A DNA stretch of 64,000 bases from Chromobotia macracanthus (GCA_036877525.1 JAZGTH010000068.1:4947501-5011500), one strand, 5' to 3'; shown: positions 10,231 through 22,850, counted from the first letter of the stretch. Numbers and translations are program-made. The notes: generated from the letters alone by a model not told the origin.

Positions 10231-11361
10231 CTTGTATTCCCCAGGCAGACATATTTACTCCGACCTGTAGCCTTCAGGGTGTTATTAAACATCTGAATGC
10301 ATTTAGTCATTGTGACAGTCTTTAGGCGTACTGAGCCACCTCACAATACCTGCATTCTACATACTGAACTTAAAACTCAACTTTGATTGTCCAATGAGTG
10401 GACTTGGCGAGGATGAGTTATTCCAGATTGAAAGTAGGAAGAGAGACACTCAGGGCACCTACATATCAATAATAAAAAATACACATAAAACAAACCAAAT
10501 ATTAAACAAATAAAGTGTATGATATAGATTAAAAACAAACAAACACAAAGAAGACAAAGTTCTACAACAAATACTGAACTGAGAGCACTGGACGTGAAAG
10601 TGTACAGTGTCGAAACAACCAAAATTACGGCAAACAATGTATATGCTTTTCATAAGGGTTTAATAACGATACTGTCAGCTGGGTTGGCAGACACTGTAGA
10701 GAGCACTGGTGAGTTATGTTGAACCACTTGTCTTACATTTAAACTGTCAAGAAACATTTCTGTAAAGATGGCATGTTGAAAACATACCTAACTGCCTTTT
10801 TTGGTAAAACAAAAAAGCCTTTTAAAAATGGTAACAACAAAGAGTATTATAACACAAACATGGAATGAGTTAAAGTCATGCTGACATGACCTCACCAGAG
10901 CAAGAAAGATGATCAGTTCTGTTCCTTCAGACTTTGAGACCTTGTGAGGCCTTACTCAACCCGTAAAATGCAGCCAGGCATTTGTCAGTTTTTCCACTAA
11001 TGTATGTTTTCAATATGGATCTAATGAGCCTCGACCAAACAAAACCCCCCTCAAAAAAAACAACTGACACACAACTGCATCACCTCCACAACCTACATAT
11101 TTTCAAAAAACTTTGTTTTTTTCCTCTAGTGATACCAGGCGTTTCCCTTTGAGGGTTAGTGAAATAACCTTAAAACTGAACTATTCCAACTCTCCACTTT
11201 ATCTGAGCCAAAAGCATTTCTACAAACTATTTTAAAATATCCTCTGCCATCTGCAGTGCTTCTAGCTCTTTATAAAACAGGTCTTTACAGAGATACTATC
11301 ATGACAAGACACTACTCGTTAGAAAACAGGAGGCTGAAGTATGTGACGTGCTGATCTGAGT

Positions 11362-14300
11362 TCAGTCTGAGTCACTGCTCTCCGAACTGGAGCCGCTGGA
11401 ACTGCTGCTGCCGGAATCGGAGGAACTGCTGCTGCCACTCAGCCGAGATGGCCCGCCCCCCTGCGCTGACCCCGCCTTCTCTGCTGGGAACAGGGAACAA
11501 GTGATTAACAAGGCTTAATATGTGAGGTAAAAACCCCACTGATTTACTTAAGTTAATTTCCTTTCAGTGTTACATATCGAAGACCATGCCTCTATATTTG
11601 ACAAGTTATTGTGAAGGCATGCACACAGAAAGCAAAGAACTGATCATGAAAGGACAGAATATCTTGTGCCCACCAAAGCAGCTGATATCAGGTCAGTGAA
11701 GTCTGTTAGTTACAGCACAAACACATGTAGCATTCACCCATGTTAGCTTTTTGTCCAAATCCGCAATCCAACATCATTATTTACAGGGTCCAAAATTAAC
11801 TTAAAAAAAAAAACTGCCAGTGGCAAGTAAATTGAGAAGTTATAATCATAAACGTTTCTACCATTAAACTGTTTTTTTCTAAAAATTGACATGTATATTC
11901 ACATGACAATGAAAGCATTTATCCGTTTCTGCCTATTAGTGACGGATGGCACGGGTCAATGTATCCATCATAGCTTTACAGAATCATCCATGCGTCAGTA
12001 AAACATGAAAACACTCATTTTGTGTTTTATATTTTGATTTTATGCATGTCATATTCCACCTATCACCACACATCACCACCTCAGGCATACCAGATGTAAA
12101 CTTATAGGGTAAAAGTTGTTCGAAGACCGATTTTTTTTTTTTTTAATGGTAGAAGGTTTATGTCTTGGACTTAAATACATCATTACATTCAATTTGAACC
12201 ACGTAACAGTTTATGGAAATGTGAATCCTTATCTATTCATCAACCACTGGTTAGTAAATGTTAATTCTGGACCCTTGTTATATAATGGCACAAAAAAAAA
12301 CCCTTTCGATCAAGTTAGCCAAATTAGCAAAGCACAAACCAAGCTGCTTAATGCACAGGAAAGTACATTAAGATGAAACAGCCTATCCTTATTTGCATCT
12401 TTCGCTCCTGAATCCAGCTAAGCCATTTTGGCGACCTGTCGGCTCACATCTGCACACTACCACACAGGTACCTTTTTTGGGTGGTTTCTTGCTGTTGTTG
12501 AGTTGTCCACTCACGTCCTGTAGCCTCTTTTCTAACTCTTTCTTCTTTTCCTGAACCAGTTCCTCTTTAGACTTGGAACTCTTTTTCCCAGTGCCCGCTG
12601 CAGGAGACACACAGCGGCGACCGGTGAGTAATGGCCTGCCCTCGCAGCTCACCGCCGTGCCAACAAGCAGCATACAGCACTCTACTACACCTGGGTTTAA
12701 TGCGTAACATAAGTCTACGTCATCAGCACAACGTGTGCACGCTGCACAATTTGTAAAAATGCAACCAGGAATTCATGGTCTGTTCGAATAGCATTTTCGC
12801 AATCGTGCGAAAATTAATCTTCCATTTACTAGCTTGTTCTTTAAGCCCTTCAGTCTATAATTAATACCGGGGAATGCAGATGTAAGATAAACCACCAAAA
12901 AACCATGCAACACAGTGGAGAAAGTGAGTGCTCCCAGCTCGAAAGGAGGAAAAAGCACAGCCCATTTCAGCTTTTAGAGCAGACCGACCAGGCAAGAGGA
13001 GAGAGCTGCTTGTCTATGAAATGTTGAGGTAGGTCTAGCATCATTGACTCTCTCATGACACTGTGTCTGTGGTGGGGAAAAGAGGGGCACTTACGTAAAG
13101 GTTTGCGTTGCTTTTTCTGTAAACAGGACTTGACGTATCGTTCGAGCTCACGCAACGTGGAAGGCTTGAGTGTCTCAAAGTCGATCTCAATCTCATCTGG
13201 GTTGGAGTCTCGGAGCGACGGTTCACGGGATTGGATGATGTGGACCACGCGGCCCAGTTTCTCACCCGGCAACCGGTTGATGTCTAGGCTGAGCTGTCGC
13301 TTCTCATCATAAGACATGGGAAGAGACTCCTCTTCGTCAGATTCGTAGTTTGCCACACCAGGTTTGACCCCCTTCTTCGGTTGCCTGCGGAATGTAGTTG
13401 AAGTTTGTGTGAAGAATTCTTAATCCATTCACAAAACTGAACCAGCAATCAGCTCACTGATTAATTGCAACAACCAATAAATGGCCAGTCCGTCTTGCTA
13501 CCAAAACAGATATTGGACTTGTATTGTGCATTTCATCTGAAATAAATGAAATCTTTGAAATAGTTTTAATAAAGGATTTGATGTTTGTGGTATGTAAATA
13601 GCTAGTGGTCAGCCAGGCTAGACAGCTAAACAGTCTGCTGGCATTTTGAGGTGATAAATACTTGTTTATTCAATTTGAACAATTTCATTATAATTACACC
13701 ATTTTATTAAAAGATTGTATCTGAACTGTCATATTGTGCCGTTTTACAATAACAGTTTCTTACATTATAACATTACTTGGTTTATCTGCATTACACCTAC
13801 AAAACAAATATGAATAAGAATATGAGAACATCAAGCTAACCTCGTAGCTGACGTGCTGTTGGGCTTCCGTGCGGACGTCTTTTTCGGCTGCGTTTGCTTG
13901 TTCTGCTGAGCAGATTTGGCCTTTTTGTCATCCTCAGCCTTGACCTTGTTTTTGTCTTTCTCCTCTTTTTCTTTTTTCTTCTTCTCTTTCTTTTTCTTTG
14001 GTTTGCTCACAGGACCCTGTGACAGAGCGGCTAGCTGTTCATGAACAGCTTTCAGCTGAGGAGGAAGGTGGAGGGAATGGTTAGCAAGCGGGGAGTGGGG
14101 CATGCTGCAGCAAACTAGGATCTCAGTTGTGCCGGGGCAGATGTTCAGACTGGTGATGGAGGGGACAGTTTTTAAGGATAATGAATGACATTTGTCGCAT
14201 GACTGTCTCCTATTTCTCATTAACCTGCACGCCCCCACCAAAAAAAAATTGATAAGAACTTTTATTTTGAAAACATTTGTTTCCTTTAAAACATGACCAT

Positions 14301-17300
14301 ACCATTCTGAACTCCTTTTAGTTTCTTAATATTGAAATGTTACAGCACATTTCTCTTTAGGTTTTCAGCAATCTACTAAGATGTTTAAGATTTCATCAAC
14401 TATCATCAAAGATGCCCGTTTATTTATTAATAAACCCACAGCTCTGAGAAATATGTAATCAAGTTAAACCTCCTTTAAAAGAAAGACTTTTATTTTGAAA
14501 GTGTTTCCTTTAAAAAAAACAGGACCATAACATTTAAACCTACAGCACCTTAATTTACCATTTTGACATCCTACTAAGTTTTTAAAAACAGTACGTTTCA
14601 CCAAGGATGCTTCATTTATTTGCCTGTAACTCAAAGAAATGCATGTGTAATGTTAAACCTCTATTCAAATAAGAGACTACTGATTTGGAAGCACTGGAGA
14701 CCTCGTCCTCGTCCTGGCAAACAAATCGTCCTGGGATTCTCATTCATAAACATGCCAATCAATGTCATTCACAGAGCAGAGAGGAAACAAAGCCAAAAGA
14801 CTAGCTGAGTGACAAAGCAAGCTCACCTGAAGAAGATGCCCAGCTCAAACACACCCCATTAAAGCACCACCTTAACCCTCTACCGCTCATTTAAAGAGGC
14901 TATGAAGATGGAGGAGTTAGTGGGGTGGGGGACCGGGAAGTAAAAACATAATTCACCTGAAAACGTTTGGGACACCCGTTTTTTGTCCCCGCCCTGTTAC
15001 CATTGGGGTGCTCCGCAGTTTGCTGGTAAAAAAGCCAAAGTAAAATCAGGGGACAAAAGAATCACTCAAAGGTGTATTTAACATAACAATACTGCAATAC
15101 AGTAACATCAGGCTAGGCCACGATAAGAATAACTACAATCAAATGACACCACTAAAGTGATAATCATCTTCAGCTTTACTGTATGCAAGCCAATGTACAC
15201 CAAGATGCCAACACAAACTGAGGCGGTAGAGGGTTAAACCTTCAGTCCCGGGTGAAAAATGGGCAGTTATACAGAGCTTGACCTCATAAATATGAAGAGA
15301 ATAAGAGAGACAATAAAAAAATACAAACATTCCACATGACTGGCTAAAGAGCTGGTGAATGTGCAGGGGGGGGAATGGGGTAGGTGGTGTTTGGCCTCTG
15401 CACGTCTCTCCACCCTTCGTTTGGATCTTGGTCCTCAGTGGTGACACCCACCTGTTTGCCACTCACCTGTTCCTGCAGCTCAGCCAGTCTGGTGGCCCGT
15501 TCCTCCTCTGAATCCGAGCTGGAGCTGGATGAGTCCGCGCTGCTCTCACTGCTGCCTGTGCTCTTGCTCACCACTGCTGTGGCCGACATGGCGCTCGGGG
15601 ATGAGGGCTCCACAGGTTCATCAGGCATCTTGGCAAATCTCATCTCAAACACATCCTGTAGGGCACGACGAAAAAAATTAGTGAGGTGCAGTTTACTGAG
15701 AATATATTGGGGGCACACTGATCCTCTTTCACACCTGTAGTTTCCTTGCCATGGCGACAACCTCATGATCAGGCGGGTTGTACTTGTAACAATTTGAGAA
15801 CATTAACCGTACGTCTGCAGCGAAATTTTGGGCATCCTGGTATTCTCGACCATCCATTTTTTTCTGGAATAGAAGCATGGTATGAAATGTTATGTTTTGC
15901 TTATGCTTATGTTTTTTCATAAGCTACACAACTGATTCAGACAAACCAAAATAACTATTGACAAAATCATTATGACTTAATAAAATCAAAAGGCGAGTGA
16001 CATCATCTATAAAAGTTCTTGCGAGGTCATACTTTGACTGTGCTGAGGTCCATCGGCTGCTTGATGATTTCATGGTAGTCGTGTAGCTCAAGGGCCTCTG
16101 CATCCACAGGCTTGTAGAAGGGCCACGCGTAGGCTGCATGCTTCTTGGACAGCATCTCTTTAAGGATAGTGTCACAGTATTTGAGATGATCGTTGAGCTT
16201 GCTTTTCTTGTTGCCTTGCCCTTGGACATCTCCATCTTCCAGGTCTTTTTTGGGAGGTTTGATGGGTCGGCCCATGCTCTCTCGTCTGGAAATGACTTTA
16301 CTGTGTTTAGACTCCAATCCAGCAGTGGGCGACTCGCTCCTGCTGGCGGTGATCGCACAGGTTGTGGGCGTGGTAGTGTCAGCTTTCCGTTTCACCCCCT
16401 TCTTCTGAGGAAAAGGAGATTGGAAATGTGTGTTAGAACAAACACCAATTAAACATGGACTGTCCGAAGTAAATCTTGTATAATTTGTTGGTTTAGGGCA
16501 GGGGTGCCCAATCCTAATCCCAGGGCCAGTGTCCTGCAGAGTTAAACTCTAAAACAAACATTTGACTGTTCTGCCTCATCCCTAAACTGAAAGGCATGTT
16601 TTTCTTCAACTTTGTAGAAGAAACAGAAGAGAGCTATTACACAAACAATTAATAGAAGTATAAAGAAACAGAACGTGTTATTCTGCTGGTCTTACTTTGA
16701 CAACAGGTTGTGCAGTGGGGATCATGGGTGCTGCAGGGGGCACAGCTTGGACATTGGAAGTGATGGTGGAGACCGGAGTTGCAGCTATTACAGGTGTCTG
16801 AGCAAGCTGAGGGGGGGAATTTGGGCATGACGAAGACGGAGAGCCTGTGGTCAGTGCTACTGATTGCGGGTTTTCTGTTTGGATGTGATAATGACAAGGT
16901 CAGCTGGAAACTCTCCCCAAAGCAGCATCTGATTGGTAATGGTCAATAGTTTATCTGTGACATCCATTAAGTTACCTGAAGTTGGAGGTGCTCCAGGTTT
17001 CCGTGCTTTACCCTTCGGTGGTGGGGGCAGAAGTTCCACCTCCTCCTGGGGCATCTGAGCTACCTTCTGCAGGAAAATCTTTTCTAAGGCTTGAGCCATT
17101 AGAACAATGTCATCTGTGGGCTGAGGCAAAAAACACATCGTGATTAGTTAATGTAATGGACATTGTTACGCATTACAGAACAGAGCGGCATTGAAAGAAT
17201 CCAAAAACTGACTTTCTGAAATCTGATTCTGATTGGTCAATTGCATTATCACGCAGTCACATGCATGTGTATGACTGATAAACTATTCTATTGGCCGATA

Positions 17301-17757
17301 TATTATATTTTTAGGTAGTTTACCTTGTTGTAGATGTAACAGTTTGTGAACATAGTGTTGAAGTCCTGCATGCATTCCCCAGCAGTCCAATAGTAATTGT
17401 TCTCGAGTCGCTTCTTTATGGTTCCCATGTCCATTGGATTCCTAATAACTTTATGGTAGTCCTATATGATAAACACAACACTGTGTAACAGATCAGAGAC
17501 GGCAAAAAAAAAAAATTCCACCTTATTATGGAAACCGAAAGGCAATGTAAACTTACTGGCAGGTTCAACTTGATGGCATCCACAGGTGTGTAGAAGGGCC
17601 ACGCGAACTGATGCTTCCACAGGGTCTTCACAACCACGTTCTGCATGTACTGGAGCTGGTTGGTTTTCCGGCCAGGCTTGCTGGGGTTCGTGACCTCCGG
17701 TGGGGGAGGGTTCACGATAGGTGGAGGCACTTGTGCAGGGGACGTGACCACCGACAT
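11362..17757 (-). CDS. brd3: Bromodomain-containing protein 3 (BET family), eleven coding exons
   Basis: Exons in transcript order: 17757-17557, 17461-17324, 17120-16976, 16859-16696, 16404-16033, 15863-15735, 15655-15467, 14055-13841, 13384-13095, 12597-12472, 11480-11362. All use GT-AG and phases agree, giving 695 residues (human BRD3 726). Bromodomain 1 has the WPF shelf at 53-55 and acetyl-lysine Asn N112 (CYIYNK). Bromodomain 2 has WPF at 310-312 and N369 (CYKYNP). Between them lies a Pro/Thr/Val-rich linker. Then come an acidic serine cluster (about 414-436), the LAELQEQ-LKAVHEQLAAL helix, a Lys-rich stretch, the ET domain (about 540-610, LPMSYDEKRQLSLDINRLPG) and a serine-rich C-terminus. 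BET proteins read acetylated histones and recruit transcription machinery. The start agrees with the family (NPSKPGRKTNQLQYMQN downstream). The linker following BD1 is shorter than in human. Confidence 0.96.
14957..15022 (-). CDS. Candidate 66-nt cassette exon of brd3
   Basis: On the minus strand a pyrimidine-rich acceptor (ggcttttttaccag) precedes 66 nt, followed by a good donor (cag|gtgaat). The segment is 22 codons without a stop in phase 0, exactly the phase of the flanking junction (exon ending 15467, exon starting 14055). Included, it would insert 22 residues (QTAEHPNGNRAG, then TKNGCPKRFQ) between LAELQEQ and LKAVHEQ. I know no mammalian equivalent. One other frame is also open, so the frame alone is weak evidence; the combination with both splice sites is what matters. 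Confidence 0.4.
15344..15466 (-). other. Open read-through extension past a brd3 exon donor
   Basis: If the donor after the seventh coding exon (GT at 15466-15465) is not used, the frame continues for 40 codons (VSGKQVGVTTEDQ...) to a stop at 15346-15344. The product would keep both bromodomains but lack the Lys-rich region and ET domain. ET-less short BRD3 isoforms are known in mammals; whether this is the fish counterpart is speculation. Confidence 0.25.
16496..16560. repeat. Fragment of a dispersed teleost repeat
   Basis: Sequence of the type ggcaggggtgcccaatcctaat ... gtgtcctgcagagtt resembles a fragment commonly seen across teleost genomes. It lies in a brd3 intron. The family is not identified. 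Confidence 0.45.
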
Positions 17758-19107
17758 ACTGGCCAGTTAAAGGGAAGAAGTCACTTATATGACGTCTGTA
17801 CGTCTCTTTGCGTACGTCTGTAGGTCTTTGTCGTCAGTTACAACGATCCTCTTGCTGCTCCTTAGTCCCACCTCGACACACACTTTCCATCTCAGGACCT
17901 GAGTGTCAGCACTCTGTTAGTAAACATAGAAAATAAGTTACATACAAAACCATGAAAAAATACTTGTTACGTTACATACCGTGTGTATGAACATCAACTA
18001 CTTAAATTAATAGCAAAATAACATCATATACTTAAAACCTGTTTATTTATCATAAAATCACTTTTGGTGACGTGCCAGTTTGGGTCTGTACTTGCACTTT
18101 GCACAATGACAAAGCTGAACATTATAATTATAAAACTTCATCAGCCCATTCATCATAATACAGGTGTACGCAGACTTTACACACATTCCATATTAATAAT
18201 ATTAATAATCATTTGCTCATTTTAAAACACACAGAAAACATTTTCCAGTAATGTTGGCATAAATAACTAAACACACTACGCGGATTAGTTTAAAGTGCGC
18301 ACTGCAACCTCTCGCCGGGGCTTTTCACGGCAATGAATGGACGTAAATTTTGGTGAATAAAAAAAACAACCTGTAAACTTACTTGCAATAGTTTCTAATC
18401 GGGTTTTATCCAAGAAAACGCATTTTAACACCGCAAACGGCGGCTCGAGTACAAATCGCAAGTTTGCTCCCAATAAACGCTCTCGTAAGCACCAGCGGAC
18501 CGCCTGCGCGCCTTTAAACGGCGCTCGGACCGACAGCCGGGCGAAACAAACATTTTGTAACCCCGCTGAAGCGGCTGCATCGGGCGGGCGTTTAACTTCT
18601 TTAAAAGATGGCGGGCACGGGAGAGACAGGGCATCGAGTGAGGAATGCCGAGGATCGAGCCCCGCCGCGTCTTCAGCGCAACCATTGTGTGTGCACGCCG
18701 CTCACACTGCTAGGCTACTCGGCGAGCTAATTTCAGCGCACCGCGCAACGCATCCACAAGTTCGCTTTCCGCACTTCACACGACGCGAAAAGCGACGCGG
18801 TCAAGCGCTCCGTTCGCGCATCTGAACGGTTCGTTACATTGTTGTAAAGCGGCTCATCCGCTCCACTCTGTCAGTGCAGATCCGACTAGCCACATTCAGC
18901 TGTTTTCCCCCCAAAACATCAACATGCATCATCCAAACTGAACTACACATCCGATCGGACGTAAATGCGTGTGTTAGACTTCATTACTTTCACTCCGAGC
19001 GGCTCCTGGGACGTTTTCCGTGCAGATTTTCGGCTCGCTTTTATTGCGAAGAAGCATAATAGATGGCTGGGGTCGACGCTGGTTGGTAGCGTTGTGCGCA
19101 TGCGCGC
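17758..19107 (-). promoter_or_regulatory. brd3 5' region: intron, untranslated exon and CpG island
   Basis: Upstream of the brd3 ATG a minus-strand acceptor cctacag (about 17824-17818) would give a 60-nt 5' UTR part. A donor ttgcaa|gtaagt at 18382-18377 would end a non-coding first exon extending up to about 18.7 kb. From about 18420 to 19107 the DNA is CpG-rich. A YY1-like AAGATGGCGG is on the plus strand at 18605-18614. Exact start sites cannot be told from sequence. Confidence 0.55.
19095..19106. promoter_or_regulatory. Perfect NRF1-type site
   Basis: TGCGCATGCGCG matches the palindromic NRF1 consensus (YGCGCAYGCGCR) in the brd3 CpG island, a usual setting for NRF1 at housekeeping-type promoters. 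Confidence 0.7.
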
Positions 19108-19180
19108 TGTGTCGCACGGTATTGTGGTTGTTGTTGTGTAAATGAATGGCCGTGATCAGCACAGGTCGTGTAACACCGGC

Positions 19181-19222
19181 GAGCCCGGATCAGACGAGCC
19201 CGGATCAGACGAGCCCGGATCG
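19181..19222. repeat. Short tandem repeat, 15-bp unit
   Basis: gagcccggatcagac occurs twice in full and a third time in part, at the upstream edge of the brd3 CpG island. Confidence 0.85.
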
Positions 19223-19572
19223 GCTCTGAACGAGGGATGTTTTGCACACGTTTTTAATATCTTCGAAACGCTTGTTTTGTTCACTATTCGTCCTGTGACA
19301 CCAAAATGTACTTAATACTTGAAGGGATTAAATCTATGTCGACGACAGCAGCGAGAGAACATGCAACACTTCACATAGCCCGTTTAGTTTATTGAAACAA
19401 CACACACACCCACATAATATATTATAATTAATATTATATTTTATATTATATTAAATCACCTGTCTGTTTAATAAATGAGACAGATGCAGGTCTGTGGAAC
19501 AATAAAGGGGCGTTTCTAAACCACGACGGCTGCTTTTAATCATCCAGTGGCAGACGGACGGAAGCCCGAGAG

Positions 19573-19735
19573 CTCGAGAACTGTGACGTGTGATGACGAG
19601 AACTGTGACGTGTGATGACGAGAACTGTGACGTGTAATGACGAGAACTGTGACGTGTGATGACGAGAACTGTGACGTGTGATGACGAGAACTGTGACGTG
19701 TGATGACAAGAACTGTGACGTGTGATGACGAGAAC
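19573..19735. repeat. 22-bp minisatellite, seven copies, each with TGACGTG
   Basis: The unit cgagaactgtgacgtgtgatga repeats seven times with few changes (one gtgtaatga, one gatgacaag). Every copy keeps TGACGTG, a CRE/ATF-like half-site. It lies about 500 bp beyond the NRF1 site on the upstream side of brd3. Open frames across it are repeat by-products. Confidence 0.93.
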
Positions 19736-20252
19736 GCGAAGAAGAAAACAGACGCGTGTGCATGTTCACTAGTGATCACCATCAGACAAATGACAAATTG
19801 ATACGTGCTACAAACCCCAGCTATTGTGACCAAAACAAAAATCTATCCAAAGTGATCCTTCATAACAAATGATGAGCTGTTGCACTTCAGCTTTTTGTCA
19901 GCATTGTTTGGTTTTCTTTATGTGTATTATTATGTTTCAACACTTACTACCTCAGAGAAGTCTACAGAAACTTTATTACTATTATTATTATTATAACTTA
20001 TTATAACTGTAGTAATGCATATTTTAAACTGATGTGGATTTCGTTGTCTTGTCGTACAGTCTTATCAAAATGTTCTCATGGTTTCTGAAGGTAACGTCAC
20101 AATCATTATTGAAATCTTAAATTTAATAATCCTTTGAACATCAGACATATATAATAGGAAAATACACCGTACACCCTCAATGTATCCTGTAAAAAGAAGC
20201 TCTCAGGTGAGAGTACCATGAAAGAAAAATGGCAGAAGATTAGAGAAGCCAT

Positions 20253-20290
20253 GTAAACCATTCTGTGTAAACCATTCTGTGTAAACCATT
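20253..20290. repeat. Short tandem repeat, 14-bp unit
   Basis: gtaaaccattctgt is present twice in full and a third time in part (gtaaaccatt). Confidence 0.85.
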
Positions 20291-21101
20291 GTCTCAGTCC
20301 AGGTTTGAGGGTGTGGATACGTAAAAACAAACATTTACACCAACAATGTATATGACATACAATTCAAAGAACCAGCGAAATAGAGATAAAATTACACTTT
20401 GTACAAAAATAGATAATTTTCTTCAAATGCACCTCTTTCATACTTTCTGCATGTAATCCTGTGATGGATTGGTGTGTCAGGGAAATGGATTCATTTCATT
20501 CATTCACATCAGGATCGTAGCAGATATCAGGTGAGATGTGTCTGGCTTTTGATGCACTAACAAACCCTGTTTGAATAGTCCTGCACAGTCCTCCTCCAAA
20601 CCCGAGAGTCTGTGTTTTTCTTTTTTAAACATGCTGGTTTTAGAGTAAAGCCAAAAAATGTTCATCTAAACTTTTAGAAACACAGAACAAGGAAATATTC
20701 ACATATCTTCCCTGGTGGCTGATTGCAGGACACACGGCAGCTGTAAGTCTAGGTCCTGTATAACAATCATATAGAAAGTTTAGCTGATTGTATGAATATT
20801 AGTCTGAATGCTCTATTGTCAGTTTACTGTTGGCTATGTCAAATATAAACTATTTGACAGAATGTGTTGTCTAAATCAGCAGGTCCTCTGCACTCCAGAA
20901 AATTCCTTTCCAGAAAATTCCTTATAATAAAAATTCCTTTAATTGCTACTACACACAAATTCCAATAATACCTATCTTGAATTCATTGTCATCTTCCAAT
21001 ACATAAACACTGGTTCATATTGGCTCATTCTGCAACTGAGGTTTGAGGCATCAATAACTATGGCATTATGAAATATGTACTGAATTTCTTATGACACACT
21101 G

Positions 21102-21577
21102 CCAGTCAAAAGTTTAGGATCACTTACTCATTCATTAATAATATTTTTTTTTCCACATTTGTGAAGATAACACAAAGGTAGTTATTGGGAATTGTGTTGT
21201 GACTAAAGAAAATTTCAAATAAATCAAACCATGTTATATTTTGTCATATTTAATGTTGCCACACATGATCTAGAATTTGTAAAAATGTTCTCTTGACATT
21301 TTACTATCTAGTTTCTTGAAGCGTCACCCTGCAGTGATTTTTAAACAGTAATGAAGGAGTTTCCATCTATGCTGGGCTCTCATTGACTGCTTTTTGTCAC
21401 TATTTAGCCCATGTCATCCATTTCTAAAACATGTTTTAATAAAGTTGTAGTTTTTCAATTACAAAAGTTGGTGTAATTATATTAATGTCTACAAAAAAAG
21501 TTTCAAAAACTTCAGTTTGAAAGACTTTTAAGATCATTAAAAGCATTTCATGCAAGTGATCCTAAACTTTTGACCGG
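21102..21577. mobile_element. Non-autonomous DNA transposon (MITE) with about 24-bp terminal inverted repeats
   Basis: The left end ccagtcaaaagtttaggatc (21102-21121) continues as acttactca. The right end (21553-21577) is its reverse complement with only one or two differences (gatcctaaacttttgaccgg). The inside is AT-rich and has no open frame. This 'gtcaaaagttt' terminus is frequent in teleost genomes. I could not define a target-site duplication, so the superfamily is not assigned. Confidence 0.75.
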
Positions 21578-22850
21578 TACATGAAAAACACTGCACAGAA
21601 ACAAAAAGACAATAAAATGTGTGTTTTTTGCACCTGTATAAACCTGAGGGCTAGGAATGGTTATTCTGCAATGTTTGCTAAGCATTGTAAGTATGAAATA
21701 CCCAGCTCCTAAACTGTAACATGTCCATGTAGCATGTAGCACTCATATAGCAAGTTAGTACAGCTGCAATGTCACAACTCTTCCAATAGGGGGCAGTCAC
21801 ACTGTTTCCCAAACCCCGTGATTCCCTGAGGCCAGAAGATCATCTGGATTCTGTTAACTCGTTGCATATTTTCAAATCACAGACACCCGCTTGCTGGGAA
21901 TTATTAGATCACATATATACATTATTGAAAATCTTTGGAAATACTAAATACATGTTTATGCTGTTATTTATGCTAATTATAGAAGCAAAACCAGAAAATC
22001 GAGAAGTCTTCAATACTTTTTATACAGTTCTAACAACGAAGCATGGTATTTTCATCCAGCCTTCAGTTCATCCAGGAGCACACCTGCTTTTCATTCTCTT
22101 TAGAGCACTCCATTATTTGTTTATCTCTTCCAAAAAGAAAAGGACTTCAAACCATCGCCAGACAGTTTCTTCCATATGAAGATGGACTTCCATCCGTCTG
22201 ACATGTCTTTATGTAAGTGCCTGGAAAAACTCCTGTATTACTCTGGTCCTGGATGTCTCCTCTCAACAATGGCTCCACTGTTATCCCTGAACTCCAGGAG
22301 ATTTCAGTGGCAGGTACACTTGGACAGTGATGATGTCATCTTTAAAAACAGCTGCATAAGGAAGTGCGTATCTGAGGTATTGAGGAATTTTGTATCCTCT
22401 TATGAAAACTCAAAATTCACAGCAAAAAAAGGTTTGTGAGTTCAGGGATGAGGCGGTTTGGCTGTGTACGGTGTGAACTCAATGGAAAGCAGAGGCAGAC
22501 CTCTGTAAGGCAGAAAAAGCAACCATTTTTGGCGGAAACACAAAAAACTTGATGAGGCTTTCCCAAAACTGCATGCAAACCAGGAAAAATTCACTCAATC
22601 CATCCAATTTGTTTGGTGTTCTATAATGAAGGGATACTCAGGATTACGCAATGCTTTTGATGAAACACCAAGGTACAATTCCGTGCAGTTCAATCCTCCC
22701 ATAATCTGCTGTTTGTCAGTCTGGACAGCCGTCTCCATTGAGATGTGTGCTGTGCTGGCCTCTTCTAGTGTTCTCTACACTAAACTGAACCCTCTGGCAT
22801 TGCTCTAGAGAGGCCTTCTGTGAGAGCGGTCAGACAAAAAAATCATTCCT

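Larger units (their letters stand above)
8868..11361. other. Convergent 3' UTRs of brd3os (+) and brd3 (-)
   Basis: No coding gene is seen. A plus-strand AATAAA at 9107-9112 could end brd3os, leaving a 240-nt 3' UTR. Minus-strand AATAAA signals (read as TTTATT on the plus strand) at 10225-10230 and 9167-9172 could end brd3. Use of the distal one would bring the two transcript ends to within about 100 bp or make them overlap. Confidence 0.5.
19736..22850 (-). other. rxra 3' UTR and spacer to brd3
   Basis: Downstream of the rxra stop the first minus-strand AATAAA I find is at 19977-19972 (TTTATT on the plus strand), giving a possible 2.9-kb 3' UTR, in line with the long UTR of mammalian RXRA. 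An ATTAAA lies near 20120. The interval includes a MITE (21102-21577) and a short 14-bp tandem repeat. Open frames such as 21862-22179 look like chance. Confidence 0.45.

Noticed and set aside
11362..17757. Assignment as brd2 or brd4
   Set aside because: The total length, the absence of a long C-terminal extension, the NPPPPEV/TNPSKPGRKTNQ start and the brd3os and rxra neighbours all point to brd3.
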